A stretch of DNA of 64,000 bases. Origin: Photobacterium carnosum. Lineage in GTDB: Bacteria > Pseudomonadota > Gammaproteobacteria > Enterobacterales > Vibrionaceae. The notes below the pieces were generated by a model. That model saw only the letters and a list, made by a program, of their open reading frames with translations. It ran no database searches and was not told where the DNA came from. Position numbers and translations under genes: made by a program. Below are positions 32,092 to 42,564 of the stretch, piece after piece (the stretch's first letter is position 1; each line of letters opens with the position of its first letter). Location: the NCBI RefSeq assembly GCF_002849605.1, contig NZ_NPIB01000008.1:62001-126000 (forward strand), in the 5' to 3' direction.

Positions 32092-33348
32092 ATGACTAAG
32101 GCTGCAGATAAAAAACTCATCGTTGGTCTTGATATCGGCACTTCCAAAGTTTGCGCTTTGGTTGGGGAGGTCCTACCCGATGGCAATGTTAATGTCATTG
32201 GTGTAGGTAGCAGCCCGTCACGCGGAATGGATAAAGGTGGGGTTAATGACCTTGAGTCAGTAGTGAAGTCAGTTCAACGTGCTGTTGATCAGGCTGAACT
32301 TATGGCTGATTGCCAAATTGGTTCCGTGTGTTTGTCGCTATCAGGTAAACATATTAGTTGCCAAACAGAAAAAGGCATGGTGCCAATTTCTGATAAAGAA
32401 GTGACTCAAGATGACGTCGATAATGTTATTCATACGGCGAAATCAGTAAAAATAAGCGATGAGCAACGTACGTTGCATGTGATTCCACAAGAATTTGCGA
32501 TTGATTACCAAGAAGGTATTAAAAACCCTGTTGGTTTATCAGGTGTTCGTATGGAAGCAAGTGTTCATTTGATCACTTGTCATAACGACATGGCGCGCAA
32601 CATCGTTAAAGCAGTAGAGCGTTGTGGTTTAACTGTTGATCATCTGATTTTCTCAGGATTAGCAACAAGCCATGCTGTACTGACCCCAGATGAGCGTGAG
32701 CTCGGCGTATGCGTGGTCGATATTGGCGGCGGTACAATGGATCTTGCTATTTGGACTGGCGGCGCATTACGCCATGCGGAAGTGATTCCGTATGCTGGTA
32801 ATGCAGTAACCAGTGATATTGCTTATGCGTTTGGTACACCACCGGGTGACGCTGAAGATATTAAAGTGAAATACGGTTGTGCACTGAGTGAATTGGTGAG
32901 CAAAGATGCTAAGGTTGATGTACCGAGTGTTGGTGGTCGTCCATCTAGAAGCTTGCAAAGTCAAACACTCGCAGAAGTAATAGAGCCTCGATATAGTGAA
33001 TTGCTAGGGTTAGTAAATCAAAAATTACTAACCGTACAAGATCAATTGCGAGAGGCTGGTGTTAAACACCACCTAGCAGCGGGCATCGTCCTTACCGGGG
33101 GCGCTGCACAAATGGAAGGTTTAACTGAATGTGCTGAGCGGGTTTTCCGCAATCAAGTACGTATTGGTCAGCCTCTTGAGCTGAGTGGATTGACTGATTA
33201 TGTTCAGTCGCCACCCTATGCTACTGCAGTAGGATTACTGCACTACGGAAAGGATAGTCAATCATTTGATGAAAATGCACAAGAACCGAAACGCTCGGTA
33301 ACTGGGTTATTTTCACGAATTAGTGGTTGGTTCGAAAAGAATTTTTAA
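32092..33348 (+). CDS. ftsA: FtsA, actin-like Z-ring membrane tether
   Basis: A 418-residue actin-fold protein. ATP-site motifs are GLDIGTSKVCALVG near the N terminus, VVDIGGGTMDLAIW and IVLTGGAAQMEG. The C-terminal amphipathic membrane-targeting helix (LFSRISGWFEKNF) is present. FtsA anchors FtsZ to the membrane and recruits later divisome proteins. It lies 12 bases after ftsQ and 32 bases before ftsZ. Confidence 0.98.
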   Translation: MTKAADKKLIVGLDIGTSKVCALVGEVLPDGNVNVIGVGSSPSRGMDKGGVNDLESVVKSVQRAVDQAELMADCQIGSVCLSLSGKHISCQTEKGMVPISDKEVTQDDVDNVIHTAKSVKISDEQRTLHVIPQEFAIDYQEGIKNPVGLSGVRMEASVHLITCHNDMARNIVKAVERCGLTVDHLIFSGLATSHAVLTPDERELGVCVVDIGGGTMDLAIWTGGALRHAEVIPYAGNAVTSDIAYAFGTPPGDAEDIKVKYGCALSELVSKDAKVDVPSVGGRPSRSLQSQTLAEVIEPRYSELLGLVNQKLLTVQDQLREAGVKHHLAAGIVLTGGAAQMEGLTECAERVFRNQVRIGQPLELSGLTDYVQSPPYATAVGLLHYGKDSQSFDENAQEPKRSVTGLFSRISGWFEKNF

Positions 33349-33380
33349 ACCTGATGCGAACAGGATAACGGAGAGAACAA

Positions 33381-34511
33381 ATGTTTGAACCGATGATGGA
33401 AATGTCTGATGAAGCTGTAATTAAGGTCATTGGCGTTGGCGGCGGCGGCGGTAATGCAGTCGATCACATGGTACGTGAGTCTATTGAAGGCGTGCAGTTC
33501 ATTAGTGTTAACACTGATGCACAAGCTCTTCGTAAAACAAGCGTAAGTACTGTTATTCAGATCGGTGGTGATATCACTAAAGGTTTGGGTGCGGGTGCTA
33601 ACCCACAAGTGGGCCGTGATTCAGCGTTAGAAGATCGTGAAGCGATCAAAAAAGAGCTTGAAGGCTCTGATATGATCTTCATTGCAGCGGGCATGGGTGG
33701 TGGTACCGGTACTGGTGCTGCACCAATCATTGCTGAAGTGGCTAAAGAGCTTGGTATTCTTACTGTTGCTGTTGTGACTAAACCATTTAGCTTCGAAGGT
33801 AAGAAGCGTATGGCATTTGCAGAGCAAGGTATTGATGAGCTTTCTAAGCATGTAGATTCATTAATTACTATTCCTAACGAAAAGTTACTTAAAGTACTTG
33901 GTCGTGGTATCACATTACTTGATGCCTTTGCGAAAGCAAACGACGTACTTAAAAATGCTGTTCAAGGTATTGCTGAGCTAATCACTCGCCCTGGCATGAT
34001 CAACGTCGACTTTGCGGACGTACGTACCGTAATGTCTGAAATGGGTCATGCAATGATGGGTAGCGGTGTTGCTGCTGGTGATGATCGTGCTGAAGAAGCT
34101 GCTGAAATGGCAATTTCTAGCCCATTACTAGAAGATATCGACCTAGCTGGCGCTCGTGGTGTTTTAGTTAACATTACTGCTGGTATGGATATGCGTCTAG
34201 ACGAATTCGAAACTGTGGGTAACACAGTTAAAGCGTTCGCTTCTGATAACGCTACCGTGGTTATTGGTACTTCACTTGACCCTGATATGACTGACGAGCT
34301 ACGTGTAACCGTAGTGGCAACAGGCATTGGCAAAGAGTGTAAGCCTGATATCACATTAGTAACGTCATCAAAGCCTGCACCTGTTGTTGCACAGGAAAAA
34401 CCTGCTGCAATCGCTGAAGATAAGCCTGTTGAAAGTCAACAAGCTAAAGCTCAGGGTGCGGATCATGACTACTTAGATATCCCTGCATTCTTGCGTAAGC
34501 AAGCAGACTAA
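33381..34511 (+). CDS. ftsZ: FtsZ, tubulin-like division GTPase
   Basis: A 376-residue FtsZ. The tubulin signature GGGTGTG lies in [14 protein letters not shown], the T7 loop in [15 protein letters not shown], and the conserved C-terminal peptide [14 protein letters not shown] binds FtsA and other partners. It polymerises into the Z-ring. It closes the dcw cluster and is followed by a strong terminator; GGAGAGAAC precedes the start. Confidence 0.99.
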   Translation: MFEPMMEMSDEAVIKVIGVGGGGGNAVDHMVRESIEGVQFISVNTDAQALRKTSVSTVIQIGGDITKGLGAGANPQVGRDSALEDREAIKKELEGSDMIFIAAGMGGGTGTGAAPIIAEVAKELGILTVAVVTKPFSFEGKKRMAFAEQGIDELSKHVDSLITIPNEKLLKVLGRGITLLDAFAKANDVLKNAVQGIAELITRPGMINVDFADVRTVMSEMGHAMMGSGVAAGDDRAEEAAEMAISSPLLEDIDLAGARGVLVNITAGMDMRLDEFETVGNTVKAFASDNATVVIGTSLDPDMTDELRVTVVATGIGKECKPDITLVTSSKPAPVVAQEKPAAIAEDKPVESQQAKAQGADHDYLDIPAFLRKQAD

Positions 34512-34558
34512 AATAGCCAACATATTGATTGTGGTAGCTAATTTAGCTGGGTAAGAGC

Positions 34559-34594
34559 TGCATCTTTTGTTTCACCACAAAAGATGCTTTTTTA
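34559..34594 (+). terminator. Intrinsic terminator after ftsZ
   Basis: CATCTTTTGT (34561-34570) and ACAAAAGATG (34577-34586) form a perfect 10-bp stem with a 6-base loop, followed by CTTTTTT. It separates the dcw cluster from lpxC. Confidence 0.88.
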
Positions 34595-34612
34595 CATCTG
34601 CAGTGAATTATT

Positions 34613-34640
34613 TTGGATATTTTTTAGGTTATGGTATGAT
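34613..34640 (+). promoter_or_regulatory. Likely lpxC promoter with extended -10
   Basis: TTGGAT (34613-34618) and TATGAT (34635-34640) are 16 bases apart; TGG directly before the -10 completes an extended -10 element. The predicted leader of about 90 bases holds a small perfect hairpin, GAATAG/CTATTC (34670-34684). Confidence 0.6.
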
Positions 34641-34735
34641 AAGTGTTCAATTCGCCATACTGGTGTTGAGAATAGTTTCTATTCACCTAATTAGTTTGCA
34701 AGCAAAAGTTTGTTTAACCGTTGAGATATAAGCAG

Positions 34736-35653
34736 ATGATCAGACAACGTACACTTAAAAGCATTGTGCAGACGACTGGTGTGGGCCTCCACTCTGGACG
34801 TAAAGTGACGCTTATCCTGCGTCCTGCAGCCGCAAATACTGGCGTGATTTATCGCCGTACTGACCTTAATCCACCTGTGGATTTCCCTGCAAATGCAGAT
34901 TCAGTACGCGATACCATGTTATGTACCGCTCTTGTTAATGAACAAGGCGTGCGCATTTCAACAGTTGAGCACTTGAATGCTGCACTAGCCGGTATGGGTA
35001 TCGATAACGTGATTATCGAAGTTAATGCGCCTGAAATTCCTATTATGGATGGTAGCGCAAGCCCATTTATTTACCTGCTTCAATCAGCTGGTATTGATAC
35101 ATTAAATTCGCCAAAGCGTTTTTTACGTATTAAAAAGCCTGTTCGCATTGAGGATGGCGACAAGTGGGCGGAACTCGTACCTTATAACGGTTTCCGTCTC
35201 GATTTTGCTATCGACTTTAATCACCCTGCGATTGATTCAGATCAGCAGCGTCTAGTGTTAGATTTTTCAAGCCAGTCTTTTGTTAAAAAGATTAGCCGTG
35301 CACGTACTTTCGGTTTCATGCGCGATATCGAATATCTCCAGTCACAAAACTTGTGTCTTGGTGGTAGCTTTGATAACGCAATTGTACTGGATGACTACCG
35401 TATCCTGAACGAGGATGGTTTGCGTTTTGACAATGAACTTGTCACTCACAAAGTATTGGATGCCATTGGTGACCTTTACATGTGTGGTCACAATATCATT
35501 GGTGAAATGCGCGCTTATAAATCAGGTCATGCGCTTAACAACCAACTACTGCGTGCAGTATTGGCTGATCAAGAAGCCTATGAGTGGTCAACCTTTGAAG
35601 ACGAGCGTGAAGTGCCTGTCACTTTTGCTCAACCGGGTATGGTATTGGCGTAA
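34736..35653 (+). CDS. lpxC: LpxC, UDP-3-O-acyl-N-acetylglucosamine deacetylase
   Basis: LpxC catalyses the committed, zinc-dependent step of lipid A synthesis. From the ATG at 34736 the protein has 305 residues, exactly the E. coli length, starting [12 protein letters not shown]. The zinc and catalytic residues lie in [12 protein letters not shown] (Glu78, His79), [10 protein letters not shown] (His238, Asp242) and SGHALNN (His265). The C-terminal VLA tail resembles the FtsH degradation signal of enterobacterial LpxC. It has its own promoter and terminator. Confidence 0.98.
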   Translation: MIRQRTLKSIVQTTGVGLHSGRKVTLILRPAAANTGVIYRRTDLNPPVDFPANADSVRDTMLCTALVNEQGVRISTVEHLNAALAGMGIDNVIIEVNAPEIPIMDGSASPFIYLLQSAGIDTLNSPKRFLRIKKPVRIEDGDKWAELVPYNGFRLDFAIDFNHPAIDSDQQRLVLDFSSQSFVKKISRARTFGFMRDIEYLQSQNLCLGGSFDNAIVLDDYRILNEDGLRFDNELVTHKVLDAIGDLYMCGHNIIGEMRAYKSGHALNNQLLRAVLADQEAYEWSTFEDEREVPVTFAQPGMVLA

Positions 35654-35674
35654 ATCACGCAACTGCCTTGTATT

Positions 35675-35707
35675 AAAAAACGCCGAGCATAAATGTTCGG
35701 CGTTTTT
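35675..35707. terminator. Bidirectional terminator between lpxC and dciA
   Basis: AAAAACGCCGA (35676-35686) and TCGGCGTTTTT (35697-35707) form a perfect stem with A and T tracts, usable by lpxC on the plus strand and dciA on the minus strand. Confidence 0.88.
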
Positions 35708-35794
35708 GTATCTGTTATTTGTCGAATTGCCGATGCGATATTTTTTAGCGAGGTGACATTCTTTACCGATACGACATTCGCATTCAACAAAGCA

Positions 35795-36253
35795 TTAGCG
35801 AGTATTTTTTTGTGCTAGCTTAGCCAGTCGTTCTAAACAGACTTTGACTTTATCTGGAGCATTAGCCGCTGTTGCTAACAGATGTTGCGCGGCCACATGG
35901 CTGATTGGCTTTTGAATAATATCGGGAATTTTATCTTGTTTACGAATTGCCACTGCTGCCAATATGGGGTTTACCTTAACTTCGATCTCACGCAATTTGG
36001 GTAATAATTTCTCGCGTAATTTAAGCGTTAATTGGTAACGTTCATAGTTAAGTCGCATCGACCATGCTGCTGATTCTGTTTCAATGATTAACACCCCTTG
36101 TCGATAATTACTGACTCGACAATGCTCGGCACAATTAAGGTGGCTTTTTACCGCAGTATTCAGTTGGTTTAATGCCGCTGCCCGTTGTTGAATCGATGTT
36201 AGACCATCACTATCAAGTAGATGTGCTGCGGTTTGGGGGCGATGATCTCTCAT
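35795..36253 (-). CDS. dciA: DciA (DUF721), replicative helicase loader
   Basis: A 152-residue DUF721 protein. The N-terminal globular part (about 1-110; MRDHRPQTAAHLLDSDGL, GVLIIETESAAWSMRLNYER) has the KH-like DciA fold, and the C-terminal part is basic and probably flexible. DciA is the ancestral DnaB helicase loader, used where DnaC is absent; the Vibrio protein has been studied. It lies on the minus strand between lpxC and secA, where enterobacteria have secM. Confidence 0.82.
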   Translation of the reverse strand: MRDHRPQTAAHLLDSDGLTSIQQRAAALNQLNTAVKSHLNCAEHCRVSNYRQGVLIIETESAAWSMRLNYERYQLTLKLREKLLPKLREIEVKVNPILAAVAIRKQDKIPDIIQKPISHVAAQHLLATAANAPDKVKVCLERLAKLAQKNTR

Positions 36254-36700
36254 GATTTTAATTCCTGGATATTCGACAGAATAAAAATGTTACTTTTGCG
36301 GATATGATCTTCATTATCAAAGATAAAAACCTGCGCAGTGGCTTTTATCATAGGCGATGACACGAATATGACTTATTATATTAGGTATATAGGTTAATAT
36401 ATGTTGAGCGATATGTCTGCTAAGTCGCAGTCACCAGCGTGTTTTTGTACTTAGATGGCAATAAACAGTATTAGTTTAGCATTGAGTAAGGTGCTTTTTG
36501 TTAGGATAGTAATGTTAACCCTTGAAAAGCGACTATCGCGACACAATATCAATTAACACATGTTTTAGGATTAACTTCTTAGTCACCGTCGTGACAATTC
36601 CTGTGGGATAAGGATGGCTTAGGTCCCCCAAGGAATGAAACCCGAATTAAGCGATTCAGCAATAGAAACGCTGATATAACAAAGAGAAACCGGCATCACC
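36254..36700 (+). promoter_or_regulatory. Long secA upstream region with a structured leader, no secM
   Basis: These 447 bases hold no reading frame resembling SecM; the longest start-stop runs are under 30 codons. Near secA three hairpins follow one another: GTCAC/GTGAC (36582-36595), a longer imperfect stem ATTCCT..GGG with CCC..AGGAAT (36597-36636), and TCAGC/GCTGA (36656-36674). The last ends 26 bases before the secA ATG. The upstream part also contains the dciA promoter region. The stems are visible; a regulatory role is inferred. Confidence 0.45.
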
Positions 36701-39436
36701 ATGTTATCAAAACTACTGACTAAAGTTATCGGTAGCCGTAACGACCGCACTCTGCGTCGTATGCGCAAAATTGTTGATCAAATCAATAAGCTAGAACCTC
36801 AGTTTGAAAGCCTACAAGATCATGAGCTGCAAGTAAAAACAGCTGAATTTCGTGAGCGTTTAGATCAAGGCGAAACGCTAGATCAACTACTACCAGAAGC
36901 CTTTGCGACTGTTCGCGAAGCATCAAGCCGTGTCTATGGCATGCGTCACTTTGACGTACAGCTACTTGGTGGCATGGTTTTAAACGACTGTAAAATTGCT
37001 GAAATGCGTACTGGTGAGGGTAAAACTCTTACTGCAACATTGCCGTCATATCTTAACGCCCTTACAGGTAAAGGCGTTCACATCGTAACCGTGAACGATT
37101 ACCTCGCTGCGCGTGATGCCGAAACTAACCGTGAATTATTTGAATTCCTCGGTATGACTATTGGCGTTAACGTACCTAATATGTCACCGCCAGCGAAAAA
37201 AGAAGCATACGCTGCCGACATACTTTACGGTACTAACAACGAATTTGGTTTTGATTACCTACGTGACAACATGGCGTTCCGTCCTGAAGATCGCGTTCAA
37301 CGCGAGCGCTTCTTTGCGGTTGTCGATGAAGTTGACTCCATCCTAATTGATGAAGCGCGTACACCGTTGATTATCTCTGGTCCTGCTGAAGATAGCTCGG
37401 AAATGTACATTAAGATTAATCACTTAATTCCGTTGCTTGTTCGTCAAGATAAAGAAGATAGCGCTGATTATCGTGGCGATGGTCACTACACTGTCGATGA
37501 AAAATCAAAGCAAGCGCACTTTACTGAAACGGGTCAAGAATTCATTGAAGAATTATTGATTAAAAATGACATTATGGCTGAGAACGATACTCTATATTCT
37601 CCGGCTAATATTAGTTTACTGCACCACGTTAATGCCGGTTTACGTGCACACGTGTTGTTTGAAAAAGACGTCGATTATATTGTTCAAGATGATGAAGTTG
37701 TCATTGTCGATGAACATACTGGCCGTACTATGCCAGGTCGTCGTTGGTCTGAAGGTCTTCACCAAGCTGTTGAAGCGAAAGAAGGCGTTAAGATTCAAAA
37801 CGAAAACCAAACCTTGGCATCGATTACCTTCCAGAACTATTTCCGTTTATACGAGAAATTATCAGGTATGACAGGTACTGCGGATACTGAAGCGTTTGAA
37901 TTCCAGTCTATTTATAATTTAGATACGGTAGTGTTACCGACTAACCGCCCAATGGCACGTATTGATAACGGCGATTTAGTCTACATGACTGAAGCTGAGA
38001 AATTCGTGGCAATCAGTAAAGATATTTCTGAGCGTGTTAAAAATGGTCAGCCATGTCTTGTCGGTACAGTGTCGATTGAAAAATCAGAGCTGTTATCTAA
38101 AGCGTTGAAAGATGCAGGTATCAAGCACAACGTACTGAATGCTAAGTTCCACGAAAAAGAAGCCGATATTATTGCTGAAGCGGGTTCGCCAAGTACGGTA
38201 ACTATCGCAACTAACATGGCCGGTCGTGGTACTGATATCATGCTAGGTGGTTCGTGGAAGGCGGATGTTGAGAAACTGATTGATCCTACTGATGAGCAAA
38301 TCGCAAAGATTCGTGCTGATTGGCAAATCAAGCATGATGCAGTATTAGCATCCGGTGGTTTACACATCCTTGGTACTGAGCGTCATGAATCTCGTCGTAT
38401 CGACAACCAGTTACGTGGTCGTGCAGGTCGTCAGGGTGATGCTGGTTCGTCTCGTTTCTATCTTTCAATGGAAGATGGCCTTATGCGTATCTTCGCCTCT
38501 GATCGTGTTTCAGGCATGATGAAGAAGCTAGGTATGGAAGAAGGCGAAGCGATTGAGCACCCATGGGTATCAAAAGCTATCGAAAACGCACAACGTAAAG
38601 TTGAAGGACGTAACTTCGATATTCGTAAGCAATTACTTGAATTTGATGACGTCGCTAATGATCAGCGTCAGGTAGTGTATGAACTACGTGATGAGCTTAT
38701 GAATGCTAACGATATCAGTGAAATGATTGAGCACAACCGTGAAGACGTGTTGAACGCAATTATTGATAACTACATTCCTCAGCAATCGCTAGAAGAAATG
38801 TGGGATATCGACGGCCTAGAAGCGCGTCTAAAAGAAGACTTTGATTTAGAGTTCCCGATTAAAAATTGGTTAGACACTGAAGATAAGCTTTATGAAGAAG
38901 CCCTTCGTGAACGTATTATCGAAAAAGCATTTGAGTTGTACCGTGAGAAAGAACAAGTTGTTGGCGCTGAAGTGCTACGGAACTTTGAAAAAACGGTAAT
39001 GCTGCAAAACCTTGATACATTATGGAAAGAACACCTAGCGGCAATGGATCATCTTCGTCAAGGTATTCACCTACGTGGTTATGCACAAAAGAACCCTAAG
39101 CAAGAGTACAAGCGTGAGTCGTTTGAACTGTTTGAAGAGATGTTAGATAACTTGAAGAGTGATGTTGTTTCTATCTTAAGTAAGGTACGAGTACAGCAGC
39201 AGGAAGAAGTTGATCGTATGGAAGACGAACGTCGTCAAATGGCAGAAATGCTAGCACATCGTCAACAATTCCAACATCAAAATGCAGACAATCAAATTGC
39301 TGATGAATCATCACCAGCAGAAGACAATGGTCATCAAGGTACGTTTGAGCGCGAAGAGCGTAAAGTCGGCCGTAATGAGCCTTGCCCATGTGGTTCTGGT
39401 AAGAAATACAAGCAGTGTCACGGTAAGATCGACTAA
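36701..39436 (+). CDS. secA: SecA, preprotein translocase ATPase
   Basis: A 911-residue SecA motor. Walker A is in [14 protein letters not shown], Walker B is in [14 protein letters not shown], and helicase-like motifs include [13 protein letters not shown] and [15 protein letters not shown]. The C-terminal zinc motif [14 protein letters not shown], which binds SecB and phospholipid, is intact after an acidic linker. SecA pushes secretory proteins through SecYEG. Its ribosome binding site (AAGAGAAA) is weak, in keeping with a regulated leader. Confidence 0.98.
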   Translation: MLSKLLTKVIGSRNDRTLRRMRKIVDQINKLEPQFESLQDHELQVKTAEFRERLDQGETLDQLLPEAFATVREASSRVYGMRHFDVQLLGGMVLNDCKIAEMRTGEGKTLTATLPSYLNALTGKGVHIVTVNDYLAARDAETNRELFEFLGMTIGVNVPNMSPPAKKEAYAADILYGTNNEFGFDYLRDNMAFRPEDRVQRERFFAVVDEVDSILIDEARTPLIISGPAEDSSEMYIKINHLIPLLVRQDKEDSADYRGDGHYTVDEKSKQAHFTETGQEFIEELLIKNDIMAENDTLYSPANISLLHHVNAGLRAHVLFEKDVDYIVQDDEVVIVDEHTGRTMPGRRWSEGLHQAVEAKEGVKIQNENQTLASITFQNYFRLYEKLSGMTGTADTEAFEFQSIYNLDTVVLPTNRPMARIDNGDLVYMTEAEKFVAISKDISERVKNGQPCLVGTVSIEKSELLSKALKDAGIKHNVLNAKFHEKEADIIAEAGSPSTVTIATNMAGRGTDIMLGGSWKADVEKLIDPTDEQIAKIRADWQIKHDAVLASGGLHILGTERHESRRIDNQLRGRAGRQGDAGSSRFYLSMEDGLMRIFASDRVSGMMKKLGMEEGEAIEHPWVSKAIENAQRKVEGRNFDIRKQLLEFDDVANDQRQVVYELRDELMNANDISEMIEHNREDVLNAIIDNYIPQQSLEEMWDIDGLEARLKEDFDLEFPIKNWLDTEDKLYEEALRERIIEKAFELYREKEQVVGAEVLRNFEKTVMLQNLDTLWKEHLAAMDHLRQGIHLRGYAQKNPKQEYKRESFELFEEMLDNLKSDVVSILSKVRVQQQEEVDRMEDERRQMAEMLAHRQQFQHQNADNQIADESSPAEDNGHQGTFEREERKVGRNEPCPCGSGKKYKQCHGKID

Positions 39437-39458
39437 GATCGCTGTTAAGCTGTTATAA

Positions 39459-39487
39459 AAAAGGTCGCCTAGAGCGACCTTTTTTTA
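39459..39487. terminator. Terminator after secA, shared with mutT
   Basis: AAGGTCGC (39461-39468) and GCGACCTT (39474-39481) form a perfect stem with flanking A and T tracts. It lies at the convergent ends of secA and mutT and touches the last codon of mutT. Confidence 0.85.
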
Positions 39488-39907
39488 TTCCCCATAAACC
39501 GCTGCTATCTTCGCCAATACCGCTACATTAGCGTCAGGGAATGGATACTGATCAAGATCGTGAATTGCGACCCACAATCCAGTTTGACCTTCATTACCAC
39601 ACGCTTCACCTGTGAATGCTGTGATGGCGAAAAAATCAAACTGTAAGGATTTATCGGGGTAATCATGAGCAAGGCTAATCAATGGCGTTAGCGTAGTGAC
39701 TTGAATCCCCACTTCCTCGTTAAGTTCACGAATAACCGCTTGCTCAGCGGTTTCATTGGCTTCTACTTTGCCACCTGCAAATTCCCATAATCCACCTTGA
39801 TGGGCATTAGCATGGCGACGCGTAATGAAAATTCGATCTTGAGTTGGGTTTAGAATGATCCCTGCTGCGATCCAAATTCGTTTTTTGATTATCACTTTTT
39901 TTGTCAT
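39485..39907 (-). CDS. mutT: MutT, 8-oxo-dGTP pyrophosphatase (Nudix)
   Basis: A 140-residue Nudix hydrolase. The Nudix box GX5EX7REUXEEXGU is complete (GGKVEANETAEQAVIRELNEEVG). MutT removes 8-oxo-dGTP from the nucleotide pool and prevents A:T to C:G mutations. Placement directly after secA is the same as in E. coli, which supports MutT over other Nudix enzymes. The final residues overlap the secA terminator. Confidence 0.92.
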   Translation of the reverse strand: MTKKVIIKKRIWIAAGIILNPTQDRIFITRRHANAHQGGLWEFAGGKVEANETAEQAVIRELNEEVGIQVTTLTPLISLAHDYPDKSLQFDFFAITAFTGEACGNEGQTGLWVAIHDLDQYPFPDANVAVLAKIAAVYGE

Positions 39908-39950
39908 AACGTAGTACCTACATAAAATCAGTCAGTAATAATGTAGCCAT

Positions 39951-39990
39951 TAAAAAGGGCGAGCTAATAGTAATATTAGTTCGCCCTTGA
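39951..39990 (-). terminator. Strong terminator after yacG
   Basis: AAGGGCGAGCTAATA (39955-39969) and TATTAGTTCGCCCTT (39974-39988) form a 15-bp stem with one G-U pair and a 4-base loop. On the minus strand it is followed by TTTTTAATGG, so it ends the operon that finishes with yacG. There is no T tract on the plus strand. Confidence 0.85.
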
Positions 39991-40023
39991 TCAGCAATAA
40001 GTTGCTAAATAGCATGGTGGTTT

Positions 40024-40224
40024 TTAGTAGTTATCTTCTGACCACACATCAGTGTCAGACATATCTGGCGCACTAGCAATGGCTTTTTCTTCATCTGCCC
40101 ACTCTCCAAGATCAATTAATTGGCAGCGTTTACAGCAGAAAGGACGATATGGGCTTTGTTCACCCCAGACAACGTCAGTTTTACAGGTTGGACATTTCAC
40201 CACAGTCGGTTGAGATTGCGACAT
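40024..40224 (-). CDS. yacG: YacG, DNA gyrase inhibitor (zinc protein)
   Basis: A 66-residue protein with four zinc-binding cysteines: Cys11 and Cys14 (CPTC), Cys30 and Cys34 (CCKRC). The [20 protein letters not shown] block is typical. In E. coli YacG binds GyrB and inhibits gyrase. It is the last gene of the pilA-pilB-pilC-pilD-coaE-zapD-yacG run and lies eight bases after zapD. Confidence 0.94.
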   Translation of the reverse strand: MSQSQPTVVKCPTCKTDVVWGEQSPYRPFCCKRCQLIDLGEWADEEKAIASAPDMSDTDVWSEDNY

Positions 40225-40231
40225 AGTTACC

Positions 40232-40969
40232 TCAGCAAATAGCTAGTTTAAAGTCGATATTGGTTGCCACTGTCGTTCCTTCTTCATAAGGAGAAAAACG
40301 AATAGAGAAGTGGCTACGATGACCGGATATAACAGGATAAACACCATAGCTTGCATCGATTTCAATGCGAAGTAAACACGATAAGCTAGCATCATTTTGG
40401 AAAAAACCGTTATGTGCTGATTGTGGTTGGTATTGTGCAGATTGACGGACTAAGTGTAGCCATAGCTTGAGTGCTTCATCGACTTCAGCCAATTGATCGA
40501 GCCATGCTTGCATTGTTTGTTGACGTTCTTCTAGTGGTTGTTGACACCAGAAGTGCAGCGCTGGCAGGTCAAAACTACAGGTACCACCAGGAATCGAAAA
40601 TCGTTGACGAATCGAGCTTAGAAAACGGTCTTCACGTAGGCTTTGACCTAAACGTGGTGCAGCTAATAGGTTTTTCTGAGCATGACTCATATTATCGAGT
40701 AATGACTGGATCGCGATGGGATCAACGCCGTCATAATCTAGCCATGCTTTCAATTTAATACTTTGATTATTGAGCGCTTTAGCAAGATCGGTTTTAACTG
40801 GGATTTGTTCTATTAATTCTAGAAAATCAAACAATGCATTAAAGAAAATCGTATATTGCCACGGATCGTTAAGTTCGCTGCTGTGGTGTAATTGTTTGAG
40901 TAAGTGTTCAAGGCGCAAGTAAATACGCACTTTTTCATTTAGAGGATGTTCATAGCTATGTATTTGCAT
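40232..40969 (-). CDS. zapD: ZapD (YacF), FtsZ-bundling division protein
   Basis: A 245-residue ZapD. It begins with the family-like [19 protein letters not shown] type segment ([20 protein letters not shown]) and contains [32 protein letters not shown]. ZapD cross-links FtsZ filaments in the Z-ring. The start at 40969 follows homologues; an ATG at 41008 would add 13 residues. Neither has a strong ribosome binding site, which suggests coupling to coaE upstream. Confidence 0.94.
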   Translation of the reverse strand: MQIHSYEHPLNEKVRIYLRLEHLLKQLHHSSELNDPWQYTIFFNALFDFLELIEQIPVKTDLAKALNNQSIKLKAWLDYDGVDPIAIQSLLDNMSHAQKNLLAAPRLGQSLREDRFLSSIRQRFSIPGGTCSFDLPALHFWCQQPLEERQQTMQAWLDQLAEVDEALKLWLHLVRQSAQYQPQSAHNGFFQNDASLSCLLRIEIDASYGVYPVISGHRSHFSIRFSPYEEGTTVATNIDFKLAIC

Positions 40970-41016
40970 AACGGAAAACCAGTGAAAATCAAAAAATAAT
41001 GAATGCACGCTAAGCG

Positions 41017-41622
41017 TTATTTCGCAGTTTGTGCAAGTGCGAGATAATATTGGTGTAGCTGAGCAACTTGCGTTAACAGTGCCTGATTATCACCGTTATT
41101 ACAAATGATATCATCGGCAGCATCAAGCCGCTGTTGGCGTGATGCTTGTGCGGCAAGAATATTTTTTATTTGCTCAAGCGATACATTATCTCGCTGTTGG
41201 GTACGCATTATCTGTGTTTGTTGGTCAACGTCAACTACCAGTAAGCGATCAGTTAGGGTTTGAAGGTTATTTTCAATCATTAACGGCACAATCAGTAGGC
41301 AATACGGGGAAGTCGCGCGATCGATATCTGCTAACATTTTGTCACGGATCAACGGATGTAGCAGTTGATTGAGCCAGTTTTTCTGTTGTGGATCACTAAA
41401 TATTGCAGCTCTTAATTGGCTACGATCTAGATTTCCATCAGCAAGCAGTATGTCGTTACCGAATTTTTCAATAATACGCGCTAAACCGACACTACCGATG
41501 GCGACTACCTCGCGGGCTATGATGTCGGCATCGATTAAATCAATTCCATAAGCACCAAATAAATTAGCAACAGTCGTTTTACCGCTGCCAATTCCACCTG
41601 TTAAACCAATCACCATTGTCAT
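41017..41622 (-). CDS. coaE: CoaE, dephospho-CoA kinase
   Basis: A 201-residue P-loop kinase that phosphorylates dephospho-CoA in the last step of coenzyme A synthesis. The P-loop GLTGGIGSGKTTVA, IDADIIAREVV and NWLNQLLHPLIR segments are typical. The ATG at 41622 has AGGA nine bases upstream, inside the end of pilD. In-frame alternatives are a TTG one codon earlier and an ATG two codons later. Confidence 0.96.
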   Translation of the reverse strand: MTMVIGLTGGIGSGKTTVANLFGAYGIDLIDADIIAREVVAIGSVGLARIIEKFGNDILLADGNLDRSQLRAAIFSDPQQKNWLNQLLHPLIRDKMLADIDRATSPYCLLIVPLMIENNLQTLTDRLLVVDVDQQTQIMRTQQRDNVSLEQIKNILAAQASRQQRLDAADDIICNNGDNQALLTQVAQLHQYYLALAQTAK

Positions 41623-41625
41623 CAA

Positions 41626-42501
41626 TCAGAATCCTAAATAAGAGCTAACATACCAATGTAAAATTGGTTCGCCCCATAGCATAGCAATCCCGCCAGCAAC
41701 AGCAAGATATGGTCCAAAAGAGAACGGGGTTTGTTGATCTTCATGCTTTATTCGTAGCATGACAATGCCACATATCGCTCCGACAAGAGAAGATAGTAAG
41801 ACCACAAACGGTAATAATGACCAGCCCACCCACGCACCGATAGCTGCTAATAGCTTAAAATCACCGTAACCCATGCCATCTTTTTTTGTCAGCAGCTTAA
41901 ATGCCCAAAAAATTGACCACAGTGATAAATATCCTGCCATTGCACCAATAATTGAATCGGTTAATGAAATCGGACTGATACCAATAAGAGCGAATAAAAT
42001 ACCCGCCCACATTAATGGTAGCGTGATTTGATCTGGCAGTAGCATTTTGTCGATATCAATAAACGTCAGCGCAATCAGGGCAAAGCTACAACCTAACACT
42101 GCAACAGCCCACCATGTTGGCGGTAATACTAATGCGACAGTTAAGCTAATCATGGCCGTTAGGAGTTCAATCGCAGGGTAGCGTTTGCTGATCGGTGCTT
42201 TACACTCGCGGCATTTACCCCTTAAAGCTAACCAGCTAATAACCGGAATATTTTCCAACGCACTGATAGCATGATGACAATGAGGGCAGCGAGAGCGAGG
42301 CACACTTAAATTAAATGGGGTTACATCATTGGATTGTGGATCATCCAGTTCTGGGAAATAATCCTGACATTCTTGACGCCATTGGCGTTCCATCATGATT
42401 GGCAGGCGGTAAATGACCACATTGAGGAAGCTGCCAATTAATAAACCAAAGAGTGTTGCAAACAGCGGGTATAGCCACGGGTAATAACTCAGTACAGCCA
42501 T
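41626..42501 (-). CDS. pilD: PilD, prepilin peptidase and N-methyltransferase
   Basis: A 291-residue bifunctional membrane enzyme. The N-terminal zinc-binding region has CPHC and CREC pairs, and the two catalytic aspartates lie in TFIDIDKMLLPD and GYGDFKLLAAIGAW. It cleaves and methylates type IV pilins and, in vibrios, type II secretion pseudopilins. The ATG at 42501 is preceded by AAGAGAG at the right distance; an ATG at 42525 is less likely. Confidence 0.96.
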   Translation of the reverse strand: MAVLSYYPWLYPLFATLFGLLIGSFLNVVIYRLPIMMERQWRQECQDYFPELDDPQSNDVTPFNLSVPRSRCPHCHHAISALENIPVISWLALRGKCRECKAPISKRYPAIELLTAMISLTVALVLPPTWWAVAVLGCSFALIALTFIDIDKMLLPDQITLPLMWAGILFALIGISPISLTDSIIGAMAGYLSLWSIFWAFKLLTKKDGMGYGDFKLLAAIGAWVGWSLLPFVVLLSSLVGAICGIVMLRIKHEDQQTPFSFGPYLAVAGGIAMLWGEPILHWYVSSYLGF

Positions 42502-42564
42502 GAAGTGCTCTCTTAAAAAATACATCGATTAACGTTAATATCATGGCTATTGAATACGTTGAAA

